Assembly: GCA_945946745.1 (NCBI GenBank)
Contig: CAMEWZ010000038.1
Coordinates: 1 to 11,695, forward strand
Direction of reading: 5' to 3'
Length of the DNA stretch: 11,695 nt
Origin: an uncultured Clostridia bacterium
GTDB lineage: Bacteria; Bacillota; Clostridia; Oscillospirales; Oscillospiraceae
Positions 5,323 through 11,695 of this stretch are shown piece by piece. The notes under the pieces are model-generated. The model was not told the origin of the DNA. It saw only the letters and a program-made list of their open reading frames with translations, and ran no database searches. A program made the position numbers and the translations under genes. Numbering within the stretch: the stretch's first letter is position 1; every line of letters starts with the position of its first letter.

Positions 5323-5901
5323 GTGGCAAAAGCAGACCCTGACGCTTCCAAACGGGAGCGCAGCAGAACGACCCGGTGGGTCGTCACCATTTTCTTTGTA
5401 ACGATTTTTATCTCCGGTATGATTTCTCTGATATCGGACGAGGTTATGGCAAACAGCAGTCTGGTTGTGGCGTTTTTGATCCTGTTTGTCATCATTTTTG
5501 TGGGCATCATGTTTGATGTCATCGGCATGGCGGTGACCGCCGCCGATGAAAAGCCCTTCCATTCCATGGCAGCGCGGAAGGTACCCGGCGCCCACGAGGC
5601 AATCCGGCTGCTGCGCAACGCCGAGCGGGTCAGCTCCATCTGCAACGATGTGGTGGGAGACATCTGTGGCGTTGTTTCCGGCTCCGCATCCGCGACCATC
5701 GCGGCATTGATTCTTTCCCATACCGACTTCGGCTGGCCCCGGGGTATCTCGCTGGTGATGTCCGCCCTGGCAGCGGCTCTGACCGTGGGCGGCAAAGCCA
5801 TCGGAAAGACCTTTGCCGTTAATTCCTGCACGCAGATAGTCCATTTGGTTGGCAGGGTGATTTATACCGGAAACCGTCTGTTCCGGAAAAAGAAAAAGTA
5901 A
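5323..5901 (+). CDS. oapA: OLE-associated membrane protein OapA
   Basis: Encodes 192 residues. OapA binds OLE RNA and anchors it at the membrane. The N-terminus is highly charged (KRERSRTTR). Hydrophobic segments lie at about 19-37, 47-64, 110-131 and 142-157, and the C-terminus ends in RKKKK. The family signature lies between the second and third segments: FDVIGMAVTAADEKPFHSMA (64-83), then CNDVVGDICGVVSGSAS with acidic Asp109 and Asp113. I recognise this as the OapA pattern. The GTG at 5323 was chosen because GAAGGAG lies six bases upstream and the protein then has the usual length; an in-frame ATG at 5146 would translate 59 residues from the 3' domain of the OLE RNA and has no ribosome binding site. 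The gene is immediately downstream of OLE and ten or so bases before dxs, the canonical order. Confidence 0.93.
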   Translation: MAKADPDASKRERSRTTRWVVTIFFVTIFISGMISLISDEVMANSSLVVAFLILFVIIFVGIMFDVIGMAVTAADEKPFHSMAARKVPGAHEAIRLLRNAERVSSICNDVVGDICGVVSGSASATIAALILSHTDFGWPRGISLVMSALAAALTVGGKAIGKTFAVNSCTQIVHLVGRVIYTGNRLFRKKKK

Positions 5902-5919
5902 TGTAAGGTTGTGTCAATC

Positions 5920-7782
5920 GTGAGCATTTTAGAGAAAGTGAACGGTCACGAAGACCTGCTGTCCTTAACCGATCAGGAGCGGCTCCAGCTCTGCGGAGAG
6001 ATTCGGGCGTTTTTGATCGATTCCGTTTCCCGTACCGGCGGCCATCTGGCCGGAAATCTGGGAGCGGTGGAGCTGAGTGTCGCCATTGAAACCGTTTTTA
6101 ATACAAGGAAGGACCGCCTGGTATTCGATGTGGGTCACCAGTCTTATGTGCATAAGCTGCTGACCGGCCGCCGGGCGGACTTTGCGCACTTGCGGCAGTA
6201 CGGCGGTATCTCCGGATTTCCCAAGCCTTCGGAGAGTGAAACCGATGCGTTTGTGGCAGGTCATGCCTCCAATTCTGTTTCCATTGCTTTGGGCATGGCC
6301 CGGGCCAGGACGCTCCAGGGGCAGGATTACCAGGTGGTGGCCCTAATTGGCGATGGCGCCTGCACCGGGGGCATGGCCTATGAGGGAATGAACAACGCCG
6401 GTGTCAGCGGCGAGCCCATGGTCATCATCCTCAATGACAACGAGATGTCCATTGGCCGGAATGTGGGCGGGGTATCCCGGCATCTGTCCCGTCTGCGTTC
6501 CAGTGAAAATTATCTGGAGGCCAAGAAGATCTACCGGCGGGTGATGAAAAAGCTGCCGGGCGGCAAGGCGATCTACGAGCTGAGCAGCCGGGTAAAAAAC
6601 CGCTTTAAGCGTTTCTTCTTGAAAACCACCATTTTTGAGGACATGGGCCTGACCTATCTTGGCCCCGTGGACGGCCATGATCTGCCTGGCCTGATCACCT
6701 TGCTGGGCATGGCCCGGGATTTGCGTGAGCCGGTGCTGGTACACGTGATCACCAAAAAGGGCAAGGGCTATCCCTATGCCGAGCAGGATCCGGCCAAATT
6801 CCATGGCATTGGCAAATTTGATCCGGAGACGGGAAAAAAGCTGGCGCCTAAGGTGATAACCTATTCCGATTCCTTCGGCCAGTGTCTGACGGAGCTGGCG
6901 GAAAAAGACGCGCGCATCTGCGCCATCACCGCAGCCATGCCCGGCGGAACGGGGCTTCTGGAATTCCAGAAGCGTTTCCCAAAGCGCACCTTTGACGTGG
7001 GCATTGCCGAGGAGCATGCCATCTCCATGGCTGGCGGCCTGGCAAAGCAGGGGATGATTCCGGTGGTTGCACTGTATTCCACCTTCCTCCAGCGGGGCTA
7101 CGACCAGATCATGGAGGACATCGGCCTGCTAGGCCTGCATGTGGTGCTGGCCATTGACCGGGCAGGCTTGGTGGGGGACGACGGCCCAACCCACCACGGT
7201 GTTTTTGATGTGGGCTTCCTGCGGCAGGTGCCCGGAATGCGGATTTTGACCCCTGCCAGCCTTGCGGAACAGCAGGATATGCTGCGCTGGGCCACGGAGG
7301 AATACGATGGGCCTGTGGCAATCCGATATCCCCGGGGCGGGGAGGGCAGCTACACTGGCTCCCACTGGCATGGCCTGGAGGGCGCGCTGGTGGCCTGTCA
7401 CCGCCAGGGCGAGGATGTGACCCTCATTACCTACGGCTCGCTGCTGGACAATGTGCTGGGAGCGGCGGAAATCCTGGCCCAGCAGGGCGTGAACGCCACC
7501 GTGCTGCGGCTGCTGACGGTTTCCGATCTGCCAATGGAGGAGATAGCCCAGGAGGTTGCTCCCTCCCGTCCGGTGATCGTGGCGGAGGAGGTCTGCCGCG
7601 GCTCCGGAATCCGGGAGGAGCTGGCTATGGAGCTGGTCAGACGATGCCCAGGCTGCCGGGTTGACGGCATCGATCTTGGCCGCCGGTTTGTTCCCCACGG
7701 CGCGCAGAATGCGCTGTATGCCCATTGCGGTTTGGACAGTGCGTCCATTGCCGCGTTTGTAAAGGAGGCGGTGGCTCGGTGA
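5920..7782 (+). CDS. dxs: 1-deoxy-D-xylulose-5-phosphate synthase
   Basis: Encodes 620 residues. Dxs condenses pyruvate and glyceraldehyde 3-phosphate, the first step of the MEP isoprenoid pathway, using thiamine diphosphate. Diagnostic blocks are GGHLAGNLGAVEL, FDVGHQSYVHKLLTGR, the thiamine-diphosphate motif GDGACTGG (144-151) with ILNDNEMSIG about 25 residues on, GPVDGHD, AEEHAISMAGG (catalytic Glu364), YSTFLQRGYDQ and DDGPTHHGVFD. The length is normal, so the enzyme looks intact. Two GTG starts compete: 5911 and 5920. I prefer 5920 because it begins MSILEKVNGHEDL, the usual family start, and leaves room for the weak AAGG at 5905-5908; 5911 would add three residues and has almost no spacer. 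The stop overlaps the tlyA start by four bases. Confidence 0.96.
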   Translation: MSILEKVNGHEDLLSLTDQERLQLCGEIRAFLIDSVSRTGGHLAGNLGAVELSVAIETVFNTRKDRLVFDVGHQSYVHKLLTGRRADFAHLRQYGGISGFPKPSESETDAFVAGHASNSVSIALGMARARTLQGQDYQVVALIGDGACTGGMAYEGMNNAGVSGEPMVIILNDNEMSIGRNVGGVSRHLSRLRSSENYLEAKKIYRRVMKKLPGGKAIYELSSRVKNRFKRFFLKTTIFEDMGLTYLGPVDGHDLPGLITLLGMARDLREPVLVHVITKKGKGYPYAEQDPAKFHGIGKFDPETGKKLAPKVITYSDSFGQCLTELAEKDARICAITAAMPGGTGLLEFQKRFPKRTFDVGIAEEHAISMAGGLAKQGMIPVVALYSTFLQRGYDQIMEDIGLLGLHVVLAIDRAGLVGDDGPTHHGVFDVGFLRQVPGMRILTPASLAEQQDMLRWATEEYDGPVAIRYPRGGEGSYTGSHWHGLEGALVACHRQGEDVTLITYGSLLDNVLGAAEILAQQGVNATVLRLLTVSDLPMEEIAQEVAPSRPVIVAEEVCRGSGIREELAMELVRRCPGCRVDGIDLGRRFVPHGAQNALYAHCGLDSASIAAFVKEAVAR

Positions 7783-8594
7783 AGGTAAAAAAACGTTTGG
7801 ACGTTCTGCTCACAGAGCAGGGCTACACGGACAGCCGTTCCAAGGCCCAGGCGATCATTATGAGCGGCCTGGTCTATGTGGATGGCCAGAAGGTGGATAA
7901 GCCCGGCGTCTCCTTTGAAGAAACGGTTTCCCTGGAGGTTCGGGGCGCGGTGTGCCCCTATGTCAGCCGGGGCGGGTTAAAGCTGGAGAAGGCGCTGCGG
8001 GATTTCGGCGTGAATCCTGCGGGGTACGTTTGCAGCGATTCCGGGGCGTCCACAGGCGGCTTTACCGACTGCCTGCTACAGCAGGGGGCGAAAAAGGTGT
8101 TCGCCATCGATGTGGGCTACGGCCAGCTGGACTGGAAGATCCGTTCCGATGACCGGGTAGTGGTGATGGAACGTACCAATATCCGCTACGTCACACCGGA
8201 GCAGCTGGGCGAGCCGCTGGATCTGTCCGTTGTGGATGTCAGCTTCATTTCTTTAAAGATCGTACTTCCCACCATCAAGACGCTGCTGAAGCCCACGGGC
8301 CAGGTGGTTTGTCTGATCAAGCCGCAATTTGAGGCAGGAAAAGAGAAGGTAGGAAAAAAAGGCGTCGTCCGGGAACCAGCTACCCATAAAGAGGTTCTGG
8401 ATCAGTTCGTCGCTCTGGCCGGGGACTTGGGATTTCACATTTTGGGTCTTACCTATTCTCCGGTGAAAGGTCCGGAGGGGAATATTGAGTTTTTGGCGCA
8501 TATCAGCCTGGATGCGGTGGGCGGAATCCAACCGGATACCGCCGAAGTGGTACGGCAGGCCCATGAGGCGCTGGATAAGGGAGCCAAAGAATGA
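7779..8594 (+). CDS. tlyA: TlyA-family rRNA 2'-O-methyltransferase / hemolysin A-like protein
   Basis: Encodes 271 residues. An S4 RNA-binding domain comes first (about 3-65, RLDVLLTEQGYTDSRSKAQ, GLVYVDGQKV), followed by an FtsJ/RrmJ-like SAM-dependent methyltransferase with DSGASTGGFTD (87-97) as the SAM loop. Lys68, Asp153, Lys181 and Glu237 occupy the positions of the K-D-K-E catalytic tetrad of TlyA. Mycobacterial TlyA methylates 16S and 23S rRNA riboses; Firmicute relatives (YqxC) are less studied. The GTG at 7779 starts within the dxs stop (GTGA overlap) and has AGGAGG ten bases upstream; the longer ATG frame at 7725 overlaps dxs and lacks support. tlyA overlaps nadK by four bases. Confidence 0.93.
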   Translation: MKVKKRLDVLLTEQGYTDSRSKAQAIIMSGLVYVDGQKVDKPGVSFEETVSLEVRGAVCPYVSRGGLKLEKALRDFGVNPAGYVCSDSGASTGGFTDCLLQQGAKKVFAIDVGYGQLDWKIRSDDRVVVMERTNIRYVTPEQLGEPLDLSVVDVSFISLKIVLPTIKTLLKPTGQVVCLIKPQFEAGKEKVGKKGVVREPATHKEVLDQFVALAGDLGFHILGLTYSPVKGPEGNIEFLAHISLDAVGGIQPDTAEVVRQAHEALDKGAKE

Positions 8595-9454
8595 AAAATG
8601 TGATATTGACTCCCAATCCCTATCGGGATAAAAATTTCCAAACCGTCCGGGCGGCCCAGCAGATTCTGAAAAACGCGGGCATCCAGACCAAGCTGTGTCT
8701 GCCCTTTGAGGTGGATCGTTCCTATGACCTTCCCAAGGATCTGCGGTTTTCCCGGCTGGATCGGGAGCTTCCCAATGCGGAGCTGGTGATTTGCTTCGGC
8801 GGGGACGGCACCATTTTGCACACGGCCAAGGCAGCCACCCGCCGGGGGATCCCCATTTTGGGGGTAAACATCGGAACCATGGGATTCATGGCCGAGCTGG
8901 AAAGCACGGAGCTGGATGCTTTGGCGAGTCTGGCCAAGGGGAATTACACCCTGGACAACCGGATGATGCTGGATGTAACCATTCAGCGGGATCGGGACAT
9001 TTTGTTCCACGATATCGGTCTGAATGATGTGGTGGTGACAAAGGGCACCGTTGCCCGGATCGTCCATCTGGAGGTCAAATGCGATGGCGTCCAGGCCATG
9101 GAGTACGGCGGTGACGGACTCATCGTGTCGACCCCCACCGGTTCCACTGCCTACAGTCTCTCTGCTGGCGGCCCCATCGTGGAGCCAGAGGCAAAAAATA
9201 TCATCATTACCCCCATTTGTCCCCATGATGTGGTCAGCCGCTGCATCGTGGCTTCGGACAAGCGGGTGGTTACAGTGGAAATGGTTCACAATGCCCGCCG
9301 CAACGCCTACCTGTCCGTAGACGGGGGAAAGGCTGTGCGGCTGAACATGGGGGATCTGGTGACCATCCGCAAATCCCATTTGGAAACCAAGCTGGTTCGA
9401 TTGAAGGATCGCAGCTTTTATGATGTAGTCAGCGCAAAATTTCAGAAAGACTAA
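8591..9454 (+). CDS. nadK: NAD kinase
   Basis: Encodes 287 residues. NAD kinase phosphorylates NAD to NADP, the only route to NADP in bacteria. The N-terminal domain carries FGGDGT (69-74) with the catalytic Asp72. LND (144-146) corresponds to the NE/ND substrate-binding motif. The C-terminal beta domain shows YGGDGLIVSTPTGSTAY (172-188) and SAGGPIV (191-197). All expected motifs are present at normal spacing, so the enzyme should be active. The ATG overlaps the tlyA stop (ATGA), with AAGGGAG seven bases upstream. Placement between tlyA and argR is common in Clostridia. Confidence 0.96.
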   Translation: MKNVILTPNPYRDKNFQTVRAAQQILKNAGIQTKLCLPFEVDRSYDLPKDLRFSRLDRELPNAELVICFGGDGTILHTAKAATRRGIPILGVNIGTMGFMAELESTELDALASLAKGNYTLDNRMMLDVTIQRDRDILFHDIGLNDVVVTKGTVARIVHLEVKCDGVQAMEYGGDGLIVSTPTGSTAYSLSAGGPIVEPEAKNIIITPICPHDVVSRCIVASDKRVVTVEMVHNARRNAYLSVDGGKAVRLNMGDLVTIRKSHLETKLVRLKDRSFYDVVSAKFQKD

Positions 9455-9467
9455 GAGGTGAAGAGAA

Positions 9468-9920
9468 TTGAAATCGAAGAGACAGGCAAAGATCATGGAG
9501 ATCATCGCCACAACCAATGTGGAAACCCAGGAGCAGCTTCTTCAGCAATTGCAGGAGGCCGGCTTCACTAGCACCCAGGCAACCATCTCCCGGGATATTA
9601 AGGAGCTGCGCATTGTCAAGGAGTTGACCAGCTTAGGAACCTACCGCTATACCACGGCGGCCCGGGAAATGCCCAGCACCTTCTCCGGACGGTTGAACAC
9701 CATTTTCCGGGAGTGCGTCACCAGCTATGACTATGCCCAGAATATTGTGGTGATTCATACTCTGCCAGGCCTGGCCAACGCGGCGGCCTCTGCGGTGGAC
9801 GCCATGGGTATGAGCGTGGTGCTGGGCACCCTGGCGGGTGACGATACCGTTGTGGTCATCATGCGGGACATCAACGCCGCCGCCGCTTTCTGCGGAGAGA
9901 TCAAAAGCTTGATGAATTGA
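9468..9920 (+). CDS. argR: arginine repressor ArgR/AhrC
   Basis: Encodes 150 residues, the usual length. ArgR is a hexameric arginine-sensing repressor of arginine biosynthesis and activator of catabolism. The N-terminal winged helix-turn-helix contains QATISRDIKELRIVK (37-51), and the C-terminal oligomerisation and arginine-binding domain contains GTLAGDDTVVVIM (120-132) with the ligand-binding Asp pair. Translation appears to start at a TTG at 9468, seven bases or less after GAGGTGA (9455-9461) that overlaps nothing but the short gap after the nadK stop. No other start fits the family N-terminus. In the same operon argR is followed by recN, a widespread Firmicute arrangement. Confidence 0.95.
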   Translation: MKSKRQAKIMEIIATTNVETQEQLLQQLQEAGFTSTQATISRDIKELRIVKELTSLGTYRYTTAAREMPSTFSGRLNTIFRECVTSYDYAQNIVVIHTLPGLANAAASAVDAMGMSVVLGTLAGDDTVVVIMRDINAAAAFCGEIKSLMN

Positions 9921-9939
9921 CCGTAGGGAGGAATCCGTT

Positions 9940-11589
9940 ATGCTGAGCCTTCTGCATATTGAGAATATTGCGGTGATCGAGTCTGCGGATATTTCCTTTG
10001 ACCAGGGCTTCAACGTTCTAACCGGTGAGACCGGTGCGGGTAAATCCATCGTCATTGACGCCATTTCCGCCATTTTGGGAGAGCGAGCCTACCGGGATAT
10101 GATCCGCACAGGCACGGCAAAGGCCTCTGTCCGGGCAGTGTTCACGGAGGTTCCGGAATATCCCTGGTTCGGGGAAAACGGCGTGGATTATGACCCGGAG
10201 ACGGTAATCCAGCGGGAGATCTACCTGGACGGAAAAAACGTGTGCCGGGTCAACGGCAGCTTGGTGTCTGTGTCCATCCTGCGTAAGCTGGGCATCCAAC
10301 TCATCAACATCCATGGACAGCATGATTCCGCCTCCTTATTTGACGAGGAAAACCACCTGGCTTTTCTGGACGCGTTCGCGGATAACGAGTGCCTGCGGAT
10401 GGATTACGGCGAGAAATATGCCGCCGTCGCCAAGCTGCGCCGGGAGATCGACGCGCTGACCATGGACGAGGGCGAGAAGCTGCGCCGGATGGAGACGCTG
10501 AAATACCAGATCGCCGAGATCGAAAAGGCGGAGCTGGAGCCGGGGGAGGACGAAGCTCTGGAGGAGCGGAGAAAGCTGCTGCAAAACGCGGAAAAGCTCA
10601 GCAACGGCCTGGAAGAAGCGGTGGAGTGCCTGTACGGCGGCGAGGATACCGACGGAGCCGCGGGCCTGCTGGCCCAAGCGGAGCATGCCCTGGCGAAGCT
10701 CAGCCGCTTCAGCGACAGCTTTAACGCCATGCACGAGCGGGTAGCGGACCTAATGTACCAGGTTCAGGACGCGGCGGAGGAGGTTCGGGATGCCCGAGAC
10801 GATCTGAGTTATTCCGCAGACGAGCTGGAGCAGATCGAATCCCGGCTGGATGTGATTCACAAGCTGCGCCGAAAATACGGCGTGACCTGCGAGGACATCC
10901 TGGCCTATCTGGATAAGGCCAAAAAAGAATTAGATGAGATCGAGTTTGCCGACGACCATCTGGAGCGGCTGAAAGGCAAGCTGAAAAAGGCGGAGGACGC
11001 CGCCTGGAAGGCGGCGCTGACCCTGCGGGAAAACCGGAAAACCGCGGCCAAGGCCCTGTCAGAGCGGATATTGTCGGAGCTTGCCCAGTTGGATATGCCT
11101 CGGGTGCAGTTTTCCTGCGAATTCCGGGAATTGGAGCTGACCGGGAGCGGCGCGGATGCGGTGGCTTTCTACATGTCCGCCAACGCCGGCGAAGCCTTGA
11201 AACCTTTGAGTAAGGTGGCCTCCGGTGGTGAGCTGGCCCGGATCATGTTGGCCATGAAAAATGTATTGGCGGAGAAGGATCAAGTGGGCACCTTGATTTT
11301 TGACGAGGTGGACACCGGCGTGTCTGGCCGGGCGGCCCAGAAGGTAGCCCAGAAGCTGCGCAGCGTGGCTGTCCACAAGCAGGTGCTGTGCGTGACCCAT
11401 CTGCCCCAGTTGGCGGCGCTGGCCAATACCCATCTGCTGATCGCCAAAACCGAGCGGGATGGCCGCACCTACACCTCCGTGACGCCACTGGACTTTGAGG
11501 GCCGAAAGCGGGAGCTGGCCCGGATCATCGGCGGCGCCAGCATCACCGAGACCACTCTGAAAAGCGCGGAGGAAATGCTCCGTGGGTAA
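9940..11589 (+). CDS. recN: DNA repair protein RecN
   Basis: Encodes 549 residues, near the usual size. RecN is an SMC-like ATPase that acts at double-strand breaks. Walker A is GETGAGKS (29-36), the Q-loop region is NIHGQHDS (123-130), a charged coiled-coil arm spans about 150-380, the ABC signature is VASGGELAR (426-434), Walker B is TLIFDEVDTG (451-460), and the switch His is in VTHLPQLAA (485-493). The N-terminus MLSLLHIENIAVIE is typical. ATG 9940 has GGGAGG eight bases upstream. The gap to argR is 19 bases, so it belongs to the same operon. In other bacteria recN is often SOS-controlled; no LexA-like box is visible directly before it here. Confidence 0.96.
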   Translation: MLSLLHIENIAVIESADISFDQGFNVLTGETGAGKSIVIDAISAILGERAYRDMIRTGTAKASVRAVFTEVPEYPWFGENGVDYDPETVIQREIYLDGKNVCRVNGSLVSVSILRKLGIQLINIHGQHDSASLFDEENHLAFLDAFADNECLRMDYGEKYAAVAKLRREIDALTMDEGEKLRRMETLKYQIAEIEKAELEPGEDEALEERRKLLQNAEKLSNGLEEAVECLYGGEDTDGAAGLLAQAEHALAKLSRFSDSFNAMHERVADLMYQVQDAAEEVRDARDDLSYSADELEQIESRLDVIHKLRRKYGVTCEDILAYLDKAKKELDEIEFADDHLERLKGKLKKAEDAAWKAALTLRENRKTAAKALSERILSELAQLDMPRVQFSCEFRELELTGSGADAVAFYMSANAGEALKPLSKVASGGELARIMLAMKNVLAEKDQVGTLIFDEVDTGVSGRAAQKVAQKLRSVAVHKQVLCVTHLPQLAALANTHLLIAKTERDGRTYTSVTPLDFEGRKRELARIIGGASITETTLKSAEEMLRG

Positions 11590-11613
11590 TTCGGGAAAAA
11601 TACGGATTTTTTC

Positions 11614-11642
11614 TTGACAAATCCCCGGAATTTTGTTAGGAT
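11614..11642 (+). promoter_or_regulatory. promoter for a gene or RNA beyond the right edge
   Basis: A perfect TTGACA (11614-11619) is followed after 17 bases by TAGGAT (11637-11642) with an extended TG at 11634-11635; GATAAT at 11640-11645 is an alternative -10. It begins only about 25 bases after recN and indicates a new transcription unit. Confidence 0.65.
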
Positions 11643-11669
11643 AATGCGTACGGAACAACGCAAAACGCT

Positions 11670-11694
11670 TTGAAAGCCAAGGCTTTCAAGCCTT
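11670..11694 (+). other. overlapping alternative hairpins in the leader at the right edge
   Basis: TTGAAAGCC (11670-11678) pairs perfectly with GGCTTTCAA (11681-11689). The right strand can instead fold as AAGGCTT with AAGCCTT (11679-11685 with 11688-11694). The region ends in CCTTT at the window edge, so a terminator or attenuator cannot be judged. Confidence 0.4.
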
Positions 11695-11695
11695 T

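Noticed and set aside
8453..9517. 354-residue minus-strand open frame opposite nadK
   Set aside because: It is antisense to nadK and tlyA, is His/Gln-rich with low-complexity composition, and has no motif.
11591..11634. Rho-independent terminator after recN
   Set aside because: AATTCGGG and the distant CCCCGGAATT pair only with a mismatch and a long AT-rich loop, and the T run is short; the promoter occupies the same bases.
1..11695. CRISPR arrays, transposases, integrases, phage or toxin-antitoxin genes
   Set aside because: No regularly spaced direct repeats and no such protein motifs were seen on either strand.

Overview
The window looks like a chromosomal segment from a moderately GC-rich, low-complexity-free Firmicute of class Clostridia, most plausibly an Oscillospirales-type anaerobe. 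That placement is inferred from gene families, strong AGGAGG-type ribosome binding sites, sigma-A promoters and gene order; no taxonomic marker gene is complete here. The outstanding feature is an OLE RNA (Ornate, Large, Extremophilic RNA) at about 4670-5290, directly followed by the gene for its membrane partner OapA. I recognised both from conserved sequence blocks and from the characteristic gene order with dxs, tlyA, nadK, argR and recN; no covariance-model search was possible.

Left part, minus strand (1-2307). A promoter at about 2279-2307 reads leftward into a small DUF3592-like hypothetical gene and then a HAD-family hydrolase. A second promoter, overlapping the end of the HAD gene, serves smpB (apparently with a rare CTG start) and a cyclophilin-type prolyl isomerase that overlaps smpB by 4 bases. 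Beyond a short repeat-like element, the first 75 bases of tmRNA (ssrA) run off the left edge. SmpB and tmRNA are the two halves of the trans-translation ribosome-rescue system.

Middle, plus strand (2322-4611). A strong promoter divergent from the minus-strand unit drives a small unknown protein and a Y-family (DinB/UmuC-like) translesion polymerase, one base apart. A sequence matching 12 of 14 positions of the Gram-positive LexA box lies over this promoter, suggesting SOS control. A roughly 140-base inverted-repeat element separates the polymerase gene from a stand-alone NUDIX hydrolase gene.

Right part, plus strand (4610-11589). A promoter embedded in nested inverted repeats starts the OLE transcript. 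OLE is followed by oapA, dxs (isoprenoid precursor synthesis), tlyA (S4/FtsJ-type rRNA methyltransferase), nadK (NAD kinase), argR (arginine repressor) and recN (recombinational repair). Gaps are short or negative (4-base overlaps at dxs/tlyA and tlyA/nadK), so this is probably one operon. After recN a new promoter and a leader with alternative hairpins begin and are cut by the window edge. The longest gene-free stretch, 4612-5322, is explained by the OLE RNA and its promoter; 3918-4122 holds the repeat element.
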